Assembly: GCA_965240325.2 (NCBI GenBank)
Contig: OZ251246.1
Span: forward strand, 372,001 to 436,000
From: Rebecca billardiae RCC1528
Lineage: Eukaryota; Haptophyta
Length of the DNA stretch: 64,000 nucleotides
Reading direction: 5' to 3'
A program made the translations under genes and the position numbers. A model generated the notes under the pieces. That model saw nothing but the letters and a program-made list of their open reading frames with translations. It had not been told where the DNA came from and ran no database searches. Of the stretch, positions 38,601-47,631 are shown piece after piece (within the stretch, counting starts at the first letter, position 1; each line of letters begins with the position of its first letter).

Positions 38601-41600
38601 GGCTCGGCCACGCTCACGCAGCTGCCGTCAACCGCACGCTCGCCGCATCCAAGCACCTCGGCGCGCGCAACCTCAAGTCGGACTGCTCGTGCGCGCTCGC
38701 CAAGATGAAGCGCAACTCGTTCACGTCCACGTCGCCCCGCTCGGAGAAGGCGTTCGTGCTCGTCCATGTCGACGTCGCCGGCTACGTCGACGGCAAGTTC
38801 ATCGTGAACCCGGACGATTTTGCCAAGTTCTACGTGATCGTGTTTGTCGACGACTACACCCGGGCCGGCTTCATCTACTTCCTCGACCGCCGCTCGGACG
38901 CACCGGAGGCGATGCGACGCTTCATCGACGACATGTCGGTCTACGGCCACACCGTCAGCCGCTTCCGCGTCGACGGCGCCCCCGAGCTCAACTCGACCGA
39001 CTGGGAGGGCATCTGCCGCGCCCACGGCATCGCCCCCAACCAGGTCACGCCGCCCGACACGCCGCAGCACAACCCGATCGCCGAGCGCTTCATCCAGACG
39101 CTCTTCAACGCGGCGCGCTCGATCCTGTTCCACTCCAAGCTGCGCATCGACGCCTACGCCAAGGACGCGCTGCGCCACGCCGCGTACATCATCCGCCGCA
39201 TCGCCACGCCGGTGACGTTCGACAAGACGCCGTTCGAGCTGCTGCGCGGCTTCCCGCCAGATCTCGCTCAGCTGCGTGTCTTCGGCTGCGTCGCCTACGT
39301 CGTGCCGCCGAACACGCACTTCAAGAAGCTCGACCCGCGCGCCGTCATGGGCGTCTACGTCGGCCACGGCGACGACGGCCACATGGTGAACGTCCCGCCC
39401 AAGAACCGCACGCGCTACACGAAGGCGATCATCGTACGCGTGCCCGGCGACGGCCAGATCGTCCCGGACATGTTCATCATCTCGCACCACGTGCGCTTCG
39501 ACGAGGACACGCTCTACGTCGACCACCCCGACGCCGCTCACATCGCGCGCGACCCGCTCGCCGCCGCGCCGCAGCTGCCGCCGACGTCGCCGCCGCTCGA
39601 CCTCCATGCTGCCGATGTGGGTAATGGGGGAAGTTCCCACGGCGCCGTCCGGCGCCGCGATGGCGCTGGCGCATTCGGACACGCTGAGCGGGTGGGGGAC
39701 GCACCGCACGCCTACGTCGGAGACGCTGACGACGACGCCGCCGGCGCCGAGGACTCCCTCGATGTCGGCAACGCGCTCAACGACGACGACCCGCCCTCAT
39801 CTCGCACGCGCGCGCGCGCACACGTCAACTCGGTCGCGTCGCCGACTTACTCCAAGCTGCCGCGCATCTACGCGCTCCTGCTCGCCATCGGACTCTCGGA
39901 CACGCCGACGGCGGTGCAAGCACTCAACGGCCCGCATGCGACGCAGTTCGCCGCCGCTCTCGACGCCGAGTACGCCTCCATCCTGGCCAACGACACGTGG
40001 GTGGAGGTGCCGCGCAAGCCGGGGATGCGCACGCTGAAGGCGGCGCCCGTGTTCAACATCAAGCGCGACAAGAAGGGCAACATCAAGCGGTTCAAGGCCC
40101 GCGTCGTGGGCAAGGGCTTCACGCAGATCGAGGGCATCGACTACGACGAGACCTTCTCCTCGGTCGTCCGCTACGAGACCCTCAAGATGATCATCGCCAT
40201 CGCCGCGGCCAAGCAGCGCCGCCTCTTCCACGGCGACTTCACGACGGCGTACCTCAACGCGCCGATCGACTACGAGATCTACCTCGAGCTGCCGCTCGGG
40301 TACAAGCCGAAGAAGAAGGGCGACGTCGTGCTGCGCCTCCTCAAGAGCCTCTACGGTCTCAAGCAGTCCGGCCGCAACTGGCGTCTCATGATCGACGACT
40401 GGATGAAGGAGTACGGGTTCGCGCAGAGCCAGGCCGACCCGTGCCTCTATGTCCTCAACACGCAGTCGGGCATCATCGCCGTGTGCATCTACGTGGACGA
40501 CATGCTCATCCTCGACGACAGCGACGACCCGACCGCCTGCGACCACTTCATCTCGAAGATCACATCCTCGTACAAGATGACCATCACGGCCGACATCGAC
40601 GGCTACCTGTCGGCCACGCTCACGCGCTCCAAGGACGGCATCATGGTGACCGTCACCAAGAACATCCTCGAGCTCCTCGAGAAGACGGGCTTCATGAACT
40701 GCAACACGTCCGACACGCCGATGACCGAGGGCCTCAAGCTCGGCCCGTGCTCCGAGTCAGACGCGCTCGACGCGGAGACGACGACGTTCTTCCGCTCCGT
40801 GGTCGGCTCGCTCATCCACATCACGCAGTTTCGCCCGGACATCGCCTACGCCGTCGGCACGCTCACCCACTTCATGTCCAAGCCGGGCAAGAAGCACCTC
40901 GAGGCTGCCAAGCGCGTCATCCGCTACCTCGCCGGCACGCCGAACCACGGCCTCTTCTTCCGCTCGGGCTCGGACGTCACGCTCGTCGCGTACGTGGACG
41001 CCGACTACGCCAACGACCTCCACGACGAGCGCAAGTCTGTCACCGGCTACGTGATGCACCTCTGCGGCTCGACGGTGAGCGGCCGCCACGAGAAGCGCAG
41101 CCCCCGGGCGAGTCACACCCGGGTCAACAACAACGCTACAACAACGAGCCTCAAGAAGCCACAGCCGCAGAAGGGCTCACCGCCCACACGCACACAGAAG
41201 CCGGAGCCTCTACGAAGCCACACAGCGCAGACGAGCACGCAGGGCGGACACCCGGGACAGACCGGGCGGGGAAGGAACAACCTCGTCAACAAATCCGGAG
41301 TCGGTAGACTGGGACGGACAACAGCCCCTCGCGGGGTGTCCCCAGGTGACCTCGGTTATGACAAATCGGATGAAAACCCGTTTGCCGAGCGAGCTAAATC
41401 GGCTTGCGCAAGCCGATTTAGCTCGCTCGGCAAACGGGTTTTCATCCGATTTGTCAGGGGCCAAACCGCCCATTTAAAAATGAAAAGCAAAGTCGCGTCG
41501 CATTTTCGCTCCGCCCTCGGCCTTTTAGGGTGGCGCGGAGCCTTTTTCTCGGACCTCGCTCGAAAATCGAGCTCCGACGCCTTCGGGCGCTCAGAGCTCG

Positions 41601-41659
41601 GTTCCGCTCCAGCACGAGCGGCCGGAGGCAGTGGACCGCCGCGCGCTCGCGACCTTTGA
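35690..41659 (+). CDS. Gag-Pol polyprotein, Ty1/copia type, RNase H truncated
   Basis: One continuous frame from the ATG at 35690 (MAEPPGGDMRDQLPP); the frame is open but not credible further upstream. Gag (residues 1-270) ends with a zinc knuckle CKYCGGMHWNRDC at residue 256 onward (C-x2-C-x3-H-x4-C, one residue shorter than usual). A Pro/Ser linker of about 200 residues follows, then a transmembrane-like helix (residues 675-698), then protease DTGADTT at D761. The integrase has a His/Cys head (HLRLGHAHAAAVNRTL, CSCALAKMK) and core DVAGY, RVDGAPELNS, PQHNPIAERF. Reverse transcriptase reads KARVVGKGFTQIEG to the catalytic YVDDM (Y1601). RNase H starts (YVDADYANDLHDERKSVTGY) but stops at HEKR (residue 1800), where the right inverted repeat takes over; reading continues as nonsense to the stop at 41657. 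Integrase before RT defines copia order. Confidence 0.92.
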   Translation: MAEPPGGDMRDQLPPRALVLKPQDLRTAISVLVVMVTSKPDMDVALAFSNPSSPLEPGKDDTGADKPIVCPPSTAAATIQAKQLRTQAFIVQLLLKAVAPRILDPIIAQLQHSGLGLELSHLVNALNVRCNSSRPSSLVAKLYALLSIKLSPSESFHAFAARVMSNATELRGVEIKDDIFTLVVILVNLYGRNPSFVSSVIATMNDQPISVEDLIERVHDLDRVAAAANGTNPNRQAVNALTSKGRPGASMPPTPCKYCGGMHWNRDCPNRPQTSTSRSSGATPAADARSGGARRPTHKSNKLQRVPSAPSQSQPQPTPQRAKPSATTTRVRLIQDGTPTLNAISISGSASGPNSQPAATDADAPPPPPANSQPPADSPLSRARFNSLPTLVLTPSSRQPAGAPPPPPAPANSPPPADSQLSRAHSNSQPALTNTPPLPPPADSQQPALSLIDQQPALYSPPPPLFDPPTQASSPPPPFGPPSPPTQVDSPSPPASEAGSPIQLATAAELERGQNVIIMALRQSIRKPASYEPFHLKPFRLANPPDDRDASASDSASETDDELPDLVPCTPSSTTSASDAASDTSDDCPSLDDVSIAGNHTYPLGHLGQLAGEPLTLSPYEFLAAAAAAEAEIHRARSFGDAGAYIDDLIVRYEPPPPRFKHEGRLRALFKSSHGAFLFLVALAVLAIISILTAVTCCARTGPPIICGVSRSFDPINPTCIQQPLLADPEEIENVHSTISFAIGTPFTGDIAQASISIMIDTGADTTIASTAFSRFAAKSFRQFSEARAANGTRIKINTSASFALGMRSIDGDLITLPLMDVPLSPDVPGFYMSDTWLTRLGISFISLAAPTTFMSGATPIHAQGGRYLLYGDKLVPLHGRDLACAVFIPDDDSPSPTIAASGLHVPPAPLQSSLPPPPAQPPTSDGALVIVTMDQASQTADLAPDDDTFCDECCVEFKDTDELSRVAHLRLGHAHAAAVNRTLAASKHLGARNLKSDCSCALAKMKRNSFTSTSPRSEKAFVLVHVDVAGYVDGKFIVNPDDFAKFYVIVFVDDYTRAGFIYFLDRRSDAPEAMRRFIDDMSVYGHTVSRFRVDGAPELNSTDWEGICRAHGIAPNQVTPPDTPQHNPIAERFIQTLFNAARSILFHSKLRIDAYAKDALRHAAYIIRRIATPVTFDKTPFELLRGFPPDLAQLRVFGCVAYVVPPNTHFKKLDPRAVMGVYVGHGDDGHMVNVPPKNRTRYTKAIIVRVPGDGQIVPDMFIISHHVRFDEDTLYVDHPDAAHIARDPLAAAPQLPPTSPPLDLHAADVGNGGSSHGAVRRRDGAGAFGHAERVGDAPHAYVGDADDDAAGAEDSLDVGNALNDDDPPSSRTRARAHVNSVASPTYSKLPRIYALLLAIGLSDTPTAVQALNGPHATQFAAALDAEYASILANDTWVEVPRKPGMRTLKAAPVFNIKRDKKGNIKRFKARVVGKGFTQIEGIDYDETFSSVVRYETLKMIIAIAAAKQRRLFHGDFTTAYLNAPIDYEIYLELPLGYKPKKKGDVVLRLLKSLYGLKQSGRNWRLMIDDWMKEYGFAQSQADPCLYVLNTQSGIIAVCIYVDDMLILDDSDDPTACDHFISKITSSYKMTITADIDGYLSATLTRSKDGIMVTVTKNILELLEKTGFMNCNTSDTPMTEGLKLGPCSESDALDAETTTFFRSVVGSLIHITQFRPDIAYAVGTLTHFMSKPGKKHLEAAKRVIRYLAGTPNHGLFFRSGSDVTLVAYVDADYANDLHDERKSVTGYVMHLCGSTVSGRHEKRSPRASHTRVNNNATTTSLKKPQPQKGSPPTRTQKPEPLRSHTAQTSTQGGHPGQTGRGRNNLVNKSGVGRLGRTTAPRGVSPGDLGYDKSDENPFAERAKSACASRFSSLGKRVFIRFVRGQTAHLKMKSKVASHFRSALGLLGWRGAFFSDLARKSSSDAFGRSELGSAPARAAGGSGPPRARDL
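41086..41456. repeat. Right 371-bp terminal inverted repeat (with 98-bp palindrome 41359-41456)
   Basis: Begins CCACGAGAAGCGCAGCCCCC inside the RNase H coding sequence and ends CCGATTTGTCA next to the target duplication. Exact reverse complement of 35101-35471. Confidence 0.92.
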
Positions 41660-43198
41660 GACGCCGAGATGGTCTCGGGTGCGCGCGCGCGTGACGCTGG
41701 TGGGCGCTACTGACCCGTGCCTTTGCGCCACCAGCGGCTCACCACCCGCTTCTTGGCCACCTCGCGCCGTGCGCGGCGCGCGTCGGCCGGCTTGAATTGG
41801 TGCGCTGCGTACGCCCGCTACGCTACCGCACGGTGTGGCGCATGATCAACTCGGACCAATGAGATCGATGCTCGGACCAATCGTCCATGTATGTCTGTGA
41901 ATGCCCAGCTCGCCTAACCTGCCCTACTGCGCCGGAATCGCCGTCAGCAGACCGGCGCGAGCTCGCGCACAGCACCTCCGCGGAGCTCGCAACTGTCATG
42001 TTCCGCTTGTAGGGCCCGTGTTTGCACCTGCCGTGGCACTTGCGATGGTCAGTACGTTGGGTATGGGTCACGTGTGCCCTCTGATGGCGTCTGGGCGCCT
42101 CCCATTCGCCTCTCAGGACGTCGCGGACGTGCTCGCAGGCAGCGGTTGGCTCATTCGACAGGTCCGACGTGCACTCGACCGTGCCTGCAAGCGCGCCCCT
42201 GTGACGCTCATGCCTGCAGAAGCAGATGCAGATGGGCCCTCATGCACCCTGGTGCGCCCAAGACCGGCGGGAGCGTCAGAGACCGTCTCAATCTTGACAC
42301 CTTGCACACGCCGGCGCTTGCCGTTGGGCTCCGCGCAGCCGGCCAGGAGCGCCGAACAACGCCGGATCAGCCTCTGTAGGCCGAATATCCGCCCCTAAGC
42401 CCAGAAATAGCGCGGAACAGGGTAGTGCGTACCTATGTGGACCAATCCCATCCAGCCTGGTTTGGTGCAGACACGCCAGCCACCGCCTGGAGCAGACGTT
42501 TGCTGCCGAATCGCATGCTCGGCACTGTGCCGCACTGCGACGACGACAGATTTGACCTGCCTCGTAGGTCTCGGCCAGGGAGCGGTGACGGTTGGCTCGA
42601 GTGACTTTAAACCGTGACTATGACCGAGAGCACTCCCGGGCTGAGGACGTGGGGCCGGTGCTTTGGGTCTAATATGTCTGCAATACGCCGTACGCGTGGC
42701 CGTATACACAGTCTGAAAACGTATCTCGCAGCTCGAGATCAGATGAGGCTGTATTCATCAGCATGGCGCCTATATACACAGTGGGTATGTAACGATCGGT
42801 GGCTTCTAGGAAACTACATATTTGACAGCCTGCCAGTACACAGCCTATATCGCATGTTGGGACCTGCTGCTGCTGGGGACTCAGAACGATCTCGCTGAGA
42901 TGCTCTAACAAAGTGAGGTCGACATGGTCTATATGTCACATATAGGACGACCGTTACATGTCGTTTCCAATAAGTTCAGGCTCATTCTAATAAGTAAATA
43001 TGCTAGCCGTTACGCCCTATATTCAGGGTATGTGCACCTGATTTTTTTACATGGCCGGCCCAGACCCCTCCAGAGGGCAAATGATCCAGCCCGAAATCAG
43101 CTCTAAACACTCGCTAGGACCCGCGCTCGTGGCCGTCAGTAACGCTACAGTGCCACTTTGGCCCCCCTATGACCGCTGCCACGATTGCCCAACGAAGC

Positions 43199-43834
43199 TC
43201 ACGCGGGCTGCTGCGGGTGCTCGCTGACGGGTTGCGGCGCTCCGTACAGGGTGGCGCACCGTGACTTGAACGCGCCAACCTGCTGCGCCGTCACCTCGGG
43301 CAGAACGTGCTCGATAATTGGTTGGTAGAGCGGCGACGAAACCGCAAAGTCGATGGAGAAGTCGAGAACGCACGTGCCCGGAGCGGGCCCCGGCTTGAAC
43401 TTCCAGTCCGACGCGAGATGCGTGAACAGATCCGACTCGATCGCAGCCGCATGGATATGGAACGGGCGCGAGACCGTGACGCGCGACGTGTATCTCTCGA
43501 CAACTTTGAAGAACTGGATGGCGAGCTCCGCCTCGAAGTCCTCGCCGTCGAGGCGACGGATGACGCGCGAGTCGGAGCAAAATGGCACGAACTGCGAGTA
43601 CTTCGCCACGTCTGCGACCACGTCGAACATCTGCTCGGGGCTGAAGCCGAGCACCTGCGTATCGGCGAAGCTGCTCCTCGTCGAGCTCGCGCTGTCCCAG
43701 CCGCGGCGACGCCCCCCGCCAAAGATGTGTCGCCTGTGCTCGCAAGCCAAGGTGGCGGCGCCAGCCCGCAGCCCGCTGCCGTGCGCGTGGAGCGCCGTCG
43801 CGCATCTGGCTAATTGGGCGCGCTGCAGCAGCAT
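43199..43834 (-). CDS. COQ10: Coenzyme Q-binding protein COQ10 (START/polyketide-cyclase fold)
   Basis: 211 codons from the ATG at 43834. The first 40 or so residues (MLLQRAQLARCATALHAHGS) are basic, Ala/Leu-rich and free of acidic residues, a typical mitochondrial presequence. The mature part matches the family: HIFGGGRR motif, TQVLGFSPEQMFDVVADVAK, YSQFVPFCSDSRVI, FEAELAIQFFKVVERYTSRV, DWKFKPGPAPGTCVLDFSID and SSPLYQPIIEHVL. COQ10 binds ubiquinone in mitochondria and is needed for efficient respiration and Q biosynthesis; length and motifs are complete. The stop lies 31 bp from the end of a DNA transposon, so the 3' UTR may be partly transposon-derived. It diverges from the small gene at 44126. 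Confidence 0.9.
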   Translation of the reverse strand: MLLQRAQLARCATALHAHGSGLRAGAATLACEHRRHIFGGGRRRGWDSASSTRSSFADTQVLGFSPEQMFDVVADVAKYSQFVPFCSDSRVIRRLDGEDFEAELAIQFFKVVERYTSRVTVSRPFHIHAAAIESDLFTHLASDWKFKPGPAPGTCVLDFSIDFAVSSPLYQPIIEHVLPEVTAQQVGAFKSRCATLYGAPQPVSEHPQQPA

Positions 43835-44125
43835 GGTGGCTGGCGTCGATCCGATCCGAAGAATCGTGTGGCAGGTGCGCGCGCTCGCAAGGAGCTCGTC
43901 CGGTGAACCAAGCGCGTGCGTCCTGCTCACGAACGAAACCGGACTTCGGTTCACGCCTTTTACATTTTGGGTCCTGGAACCGGCTGGAAGAGCTGGCCAG
44001 GGCCCAGCGGCAGGGCGGGCGGGCGGGCGGGGTGTTCCGTTTCACGACCCAAATGAAACGAACATTTTGTTGGTTGTGATGTTCCGGTTCGATCACGAGT
44101 CACGACCTCCAGTTACCAGCCCGGC
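43835..44125. promoter_or_regulatory. Divergent promoter region, COQ10 / small hypothetical
   Basis: 291 bp between oppositely oriented start codons. It has a G-rich GGGCGGGCGGGCGGG run (about 44015-44030) that could bind Sp1/GC-box-like factors, then an AT-rich segment. No TATA box is clear. Confidence 0.35.
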
Positions 44126-44605
44126 ATGGAGCTCGACCCGCCGCTCGCGCCGCCGCAGTGGCAGACAAGCTCAGAGGCGTACTATGGCCGACGCGCGCCA
44201 CCGCACACATACCCACGCCGAGGCCTCGCAGGCCTGGCCTTTGAGTCGCATGTTGGTGGATACGGCTCGCCGCCCAAGTCGATGCAGCTCGGCGCAGCAT
44301 ACAACCCCTGGGCGCGCTCGTCTGATGTGATTGGAGCACACACTCGGGGCGCGTCTCCGCCGCGAGCAAGGGCACACCGTACAGCGACCGAATCGCCAGC
44401 AAACACGCCAAGCTCGGCCGTCGATGCGCTCGGCGCAGTCGATCTCGATGCCGAGCGGGCGCGCGCCGCGCAGCGCGTGACCCCCGCTCTGACGAGCGCG
44501 TCAGATGATTTTGATCCGTCGGTGCTGCGGCCGGACACAGCTGTCAGGGAGCACATTCAGAACCCGCACGTGCTCATCACGCGCTCCATCTACAACCCCA
44601 TGTGA
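44126..44605 (+). CDS. Small conserved-looking hypothetical, possible ciliary protein
   Basis: 159 codons, ATG at 44126, stop at 44603. The protein is Pro/Arg/Tyr-rich and probably extended: SSEAYYGRRAPPHTYPRRG, ESHVGGYGSPPKSMQLGAAY, a disordered SPPRARAHRTATESPANTPS middle, and a C-terminal HVLITRSIYNPM. Short Tyr/Pro/Gly loops like these are common in microtubule-inner proteins of cilia, but I cannot name a family. No signal peptide or membrane segment was seen. Confidence 0.6.
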   Translation: MELDPPLAPPQWQTSSEAYYGRRAPPHTYPRRGLAGLAFESHVGGYGSPPKSMQLGAAYNPWARSSDVIGAHTRGASPPRARAHRTATESPANTPSSAVDALGAVDLDAERARAAQRVTPALTSASDDFDPSVLRPDTAVREHIQNPHVLITRSIYNPM

Positions 44606-45244
<639 letters not shown>

Positions 45245-46010
45245 GCGTCTTAACCCCTATTGTGGAACGGACCCCTATTGTGGAACGGCGCCAGTTTTTC
45301 TTATGTAGAGCTCGGATGTCGCGGAGGCGATGAGATCGGCGGCTACCGCCGTGTGCGCCTGGCCAAGGCGCGTCCAACGAGCCCAAGAACGTCGCCATAG
45401 CCCCGCCCCAGCGCCGTCCGCAGCCGATCGTTTGCTGGAGTCAGAGCTGAGAATCTGGTGTGAAAAAATGGTTTTCGGCTTCTGTAGGCCGAAGCTTCGG
45501 CCGGGAGGGCGCGCACGGTACTTTTGGGAGCTCCCCGAAAGCAGCCCGGGCAGGGAATCAAGCCGGCTTGCCGCTGCCGCACTCGTGGTGGAGCGCGAGT
45601 GACACGAATTGGGTCAGGTCAGCATGGCTGATTCCTGGTTTGGAGGGTCGAGGACGCCCCGCCGCGGCGGGGGGCGGTGCGGCGGCGCGAGCTGACTGGT
45701 GGCGATGACGAACGCGTAGCCGAAGGTACCGGACCGTCAGGCGACGCCCAACCCCGCAAAGCAGCTTCATCGCCTGCCGACCGCGCGAGAGCCGCGCCGC
45801 ACGAAGCGGCTGGGCGCGAGTGGACTACGACCCGCCGGATGCAGCCATCAGGGACTGTGTGTAGAGTGGGGAGCTGCGTGAGGGCACAGCTGTCGCCGAC
45901 TTCGGCTCATACGCCGTGACAACGGGCCACGCTCTGTCGGATGGTGAAGGACCCGACCAGCCCGTCGAGGCCGCTGGGGCTGAAGCCGCGGCTGAGCGGC
46001 TGTGAGTGTG

Positions 46011-46211
46011 ACGGTCGAGCAGATGCACACCAACTGGGTCGCGGAGATAGCGCTACTCGGCTTCGCGCCGACCACGCGGCAGGTCTGCATCGATGCGGCG
46101 CTTCTCTTCCTGCGTAGCGGCGCGCCCTTCTCGACGCTCTCCAGCATGCCCTGGAAGCGGTGGTGTCGGCGGCGGCTCAGGCGCCACGCGAAGGCGAGCG
46201 AGCGTCGATGA
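46011..46211 (+). pseudogene. CENP-B/Tc5-type HTH fragment of a pogo-like transposase
   Basis: Frame reading EQMHTNWVAEIALLGFAPTT, RQVCIDAALLFLRSGAPFST, MPWKRWCRRRLRRHAKASER. The spacing of a hydrophobic helix, G-F/P-T turn, A-L-L helix and a terminal W..R.L.RH is that of the second HTH of CENP-B-like transposases (DNA-binding). There is an upstream stop at 45993, and no catalytic domain follows. Confidence 0.5.
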
Positions 46212-46434
46212 CGGACACGCTCGTCGACCGCATCACTCATTGTGGAGAGGGTTCGCGCGGGCAAGACGTGCCCCCCGGCGGCTGCGGGGTCGAGGGCGGG
46301 TGCCCACACCACCAGCACGCCGGCGAGCGCCAGTGTGCCGACTGCGAACGCTCAGGAGCCAGCAGTGGCACCGTCCTGAGCGAGGAACCAAAATCGTTCC
46401 ACAATAGGGGTCAGTTGACCCGTCGACGCACCCC

Positions 46435-46465
46435 GCGGGCGCGCGCGCGCGCGCGCGCGCGCGCG
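46435..46465. repeat. (CG)n tract
   Basis: GCGCGCGCGCGCGCGCG run of about 26 bp inside the pogo-like element; Z-DNA-prone. Confidence 0.8.
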
Positions 46466-46619
46466 GGCGAGTTCCGAGCTCCGCACCCTCAGAGGTGTAT
46501 GGTCCCTTCGGTAGGACCCATGGCCAGTACCTGACACCTTAAGATCGCTCGCCGAGCCGCACTACCTCGCCCTAGGGGCGGAAAACCCGAAAATCGTTCC
46601 ACAATAGGGGTTAAGACGT

Positions 46620-46854
46620 TACTCAGTGCACTGCTGCGCTGACGCCTGTCCGTGGTCCGTGACTCAGTCTCCGTGACATAGACGAGTCAGACCGTGCCCG
46701 TGCCCGTGGGGCCGTGCGGCAGTGCGGCACCGGGGCCACGGCCCGCCACGGGCTCGGTCCGGGCGCGGAACTAACTATAAAGCGGTGGATGCGCGGGGCC
46801 CCGGGCCGGGATCTGATACGACGTCCGGACGCCGTTGTTCGACGCGGCCTACGC
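46620..46854. other. Spacer between pogo-like element and lumen-protein gene
   Basis: Holds the 3' region of the minus-strand lumen-protein gene; no gene seen. Confidence 0.35.
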
Positions 46855-47532
46855 TTAGGCGCCTGTGGCCTCGGAGAGAACATCGCCTGGCATCGTGTCC
46901 AAGAAACCCTGGACTGCCGCTGATGCGCTGGCCAGTGAGCGCCGCAGGTCAGCGTTGGCCTCGGCATCATCGGCGCCGCGATCGGGCTGGCCAACGAGGT
47001 AGTCGAGCGTGGCACGCGCATCATCGGCAGCCGACCACGCCTCGTTCCGCCGGCCAAGCTGTTCCGATTGCCGCTCGAGCTGTGGGTCCACGTCCTCCCG
47101 TGTGCCCAGGCGCGCGCGTCCTGGGCCGTCGAAGCCCTGGGTGTAATACACGAGAAAGGCATTCTGATCTTTGAACTTGGTCTTGTAGCTCGTCTTCTCA
47201 GCGGAGGCGTCGAAGACGGCCTTGAAGGCCTGCTCGCTCGCGGGCAAGCTCGCCAGCGCGCGCCGGCACGCGACGAGATCGCCCGCGTTCGCCGCCGTGC
47301 TGGCCGCCTTCAGGGCACGCTGCACCTCGAGCACGGCTGCCAACAACGGAGCGTCCCCAGCTGCGTGTGCGAGTGGTGGCCGACTTGGGCCAAGTGCCAC
47401 TGCCGCACCTGCAAGGCCTGTGCGAGCAACAGCCATTCGGCGCGGAATCGGCGCCGCCGTGCGGACCCGAGTCGGCGTAACTATGAGCAGCAGTAGTGTG
47501 CTCAGCATGGCCCGTGCTCCGCCAGCCGCCAT
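46855..47532 (-). CDS. Probable thylakoid-lumen protein (MPH2/TL16-like)
   Basis: 225 codons from the ATG at 47532. The N-terminus is bipartite: a hydrophobic stretch (MLSTLLLLIVTPTRV) followed by a twin-arginine segment (RRMAVARTGLAGAAVALG) and an Ala-x-Ala cleavage site (LAHAAGD), as expected for a protein sent through plastid membranes and the thylakoid Tat pathway. The mature part is helical, with SEQAFKAVFDASAEKTSYK and KDQNAFLVYYTQGFDGPGR. The last motif strongly recalls plant and algal lumen proteins involved in photosystem II maintenance (MPH2/TL16), from memory only. This is the best indicator that the organism is photosynthetic. Only 99 bp separate its start from the dehydrogenase start on the other strand. 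Confidence 0.7.
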   Translation of the reverse strand: MAAGGARAMLSTLLLLIVTPTRVRTAAPIPRRMAVARTGLAGAAVALGPSRPPLAHAAGDAPLLAAVLEVQRALKAASTAANAGDLVACRRALASLPASEQAFKAVFDASAEKTSYKTKFKDQNAFLVYYTQGFDGPGRARLGTREDVDPQLERQSEQLGRRNEAWSAADDARATLDYLVGQPDRGADDAEANADLRRSLASASAAVQGFLDTMPGDVLSEATGA

Positions 47533-47631
47533 CGTGTTCGGCTTGGAGTGGTGCGGCCGCCTGTGCGCGCTGCGGTCGGCCTGCTGGTCGCGTACTCGCG
47601 TCCGTCACGAAAGCGCTTGGTCGACGCGCAC
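47533..47631. promoter_or_regulatory. 99-bp divergent promoter, lumen protein / dehydrogenase
   Basis: Start codons are 99 bp apart and point away from each other. GC-rich, with no TATA box. Confidence 0.45.

Larger units (their letters stand above)
35101..41456 (+). mobile_element. Ty1/copia-type retroelement with inverted (not direct) long terminal repeats
   Basis: 6,356 bp bounded by TG...CA with a 5-bp target duplication GGGGC (35096-35100 and 41457-41461), as expected for a copia-type integrase. The outermost 371 bp at each end are perfect inverted repeats of each other, and the first and last 98 bp are themselves perfect palindromes. Internal order is terminal repeat, tRNA-like primer-site candidate, Gag, protease, integrase, reverse transcriptase, truncated RNase H, terminal repeat. 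The Gag-Pol frame is open throughout, so the insertion is young. Standard direct LTRs are absent apart from the 98-bp palindromes, which, being symmetrical, are both direct and inverted repeats. Confidence 0.9.
35094..43167. mobile_element. TIR DNA transposon, GGGGGGCCAAA family, copy 2, split by a retroelement
   Basis: Left terminus TA-GGGGGGC (35092-35100) is interrupted after the C by the copia-type element and resumes at 41457 with GGGGC-CAAACCGCC. The right terminus TTTGGCCCCCC-TA is at 43157-43169, an exact 11-bp inverted match of GGGGGGCCAAA. Without the retroelement and its target copy the length is about 1.71 kb. The sequence matches 9046-10560 and 11797-11965. It ends 31 bp before the stop codon of COQ10. 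No coding capacity. Confidence 0.75.
45245..46619 (+). mobile_element. pogo-like TIR element (remnant) with TA target duplication
   Basis: 24-bp perfect terminal repeats (CGTCTTAACCCCTATTGTGG...) at 45246-45269 and 46595-46618, flanked by TA (45243-45244, 46620-46621). The inner half of the TIR, CCCCTATTGTGGAACG, is repeated at 45272-45287 on the left and inverted at 46395-46410 on the right, so each side has two copies. The inside retains a CENP-B-type helix-turn-helix fragment but no DDE domain. TA duplication and CENP-B HTH together point to the pogo branch of Tc1/mariner. Confidence 0.7.

Noticed and set aside
36740-39709. Very long antisense frame across the copia element (989 codons)
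   Set aside because: Mirror of a GC3-rich coding sequence. Arg/Val/Glu-rich composition without domains is a typical shadow.
41090-41659. C-terminal extension of Pol through the right inverted repeat
   Set aside because: The 120 or so residues in the repeat are the antisense of the left leader, and the rest reads into the DNA transposon. It replaces RNase H and has no domain character.
46855-47174. Plus-strand frames over the lumen-protein gene
   Set aside because: Shadows; the minus-strand frame has a targeting peptide and a conserved motif.
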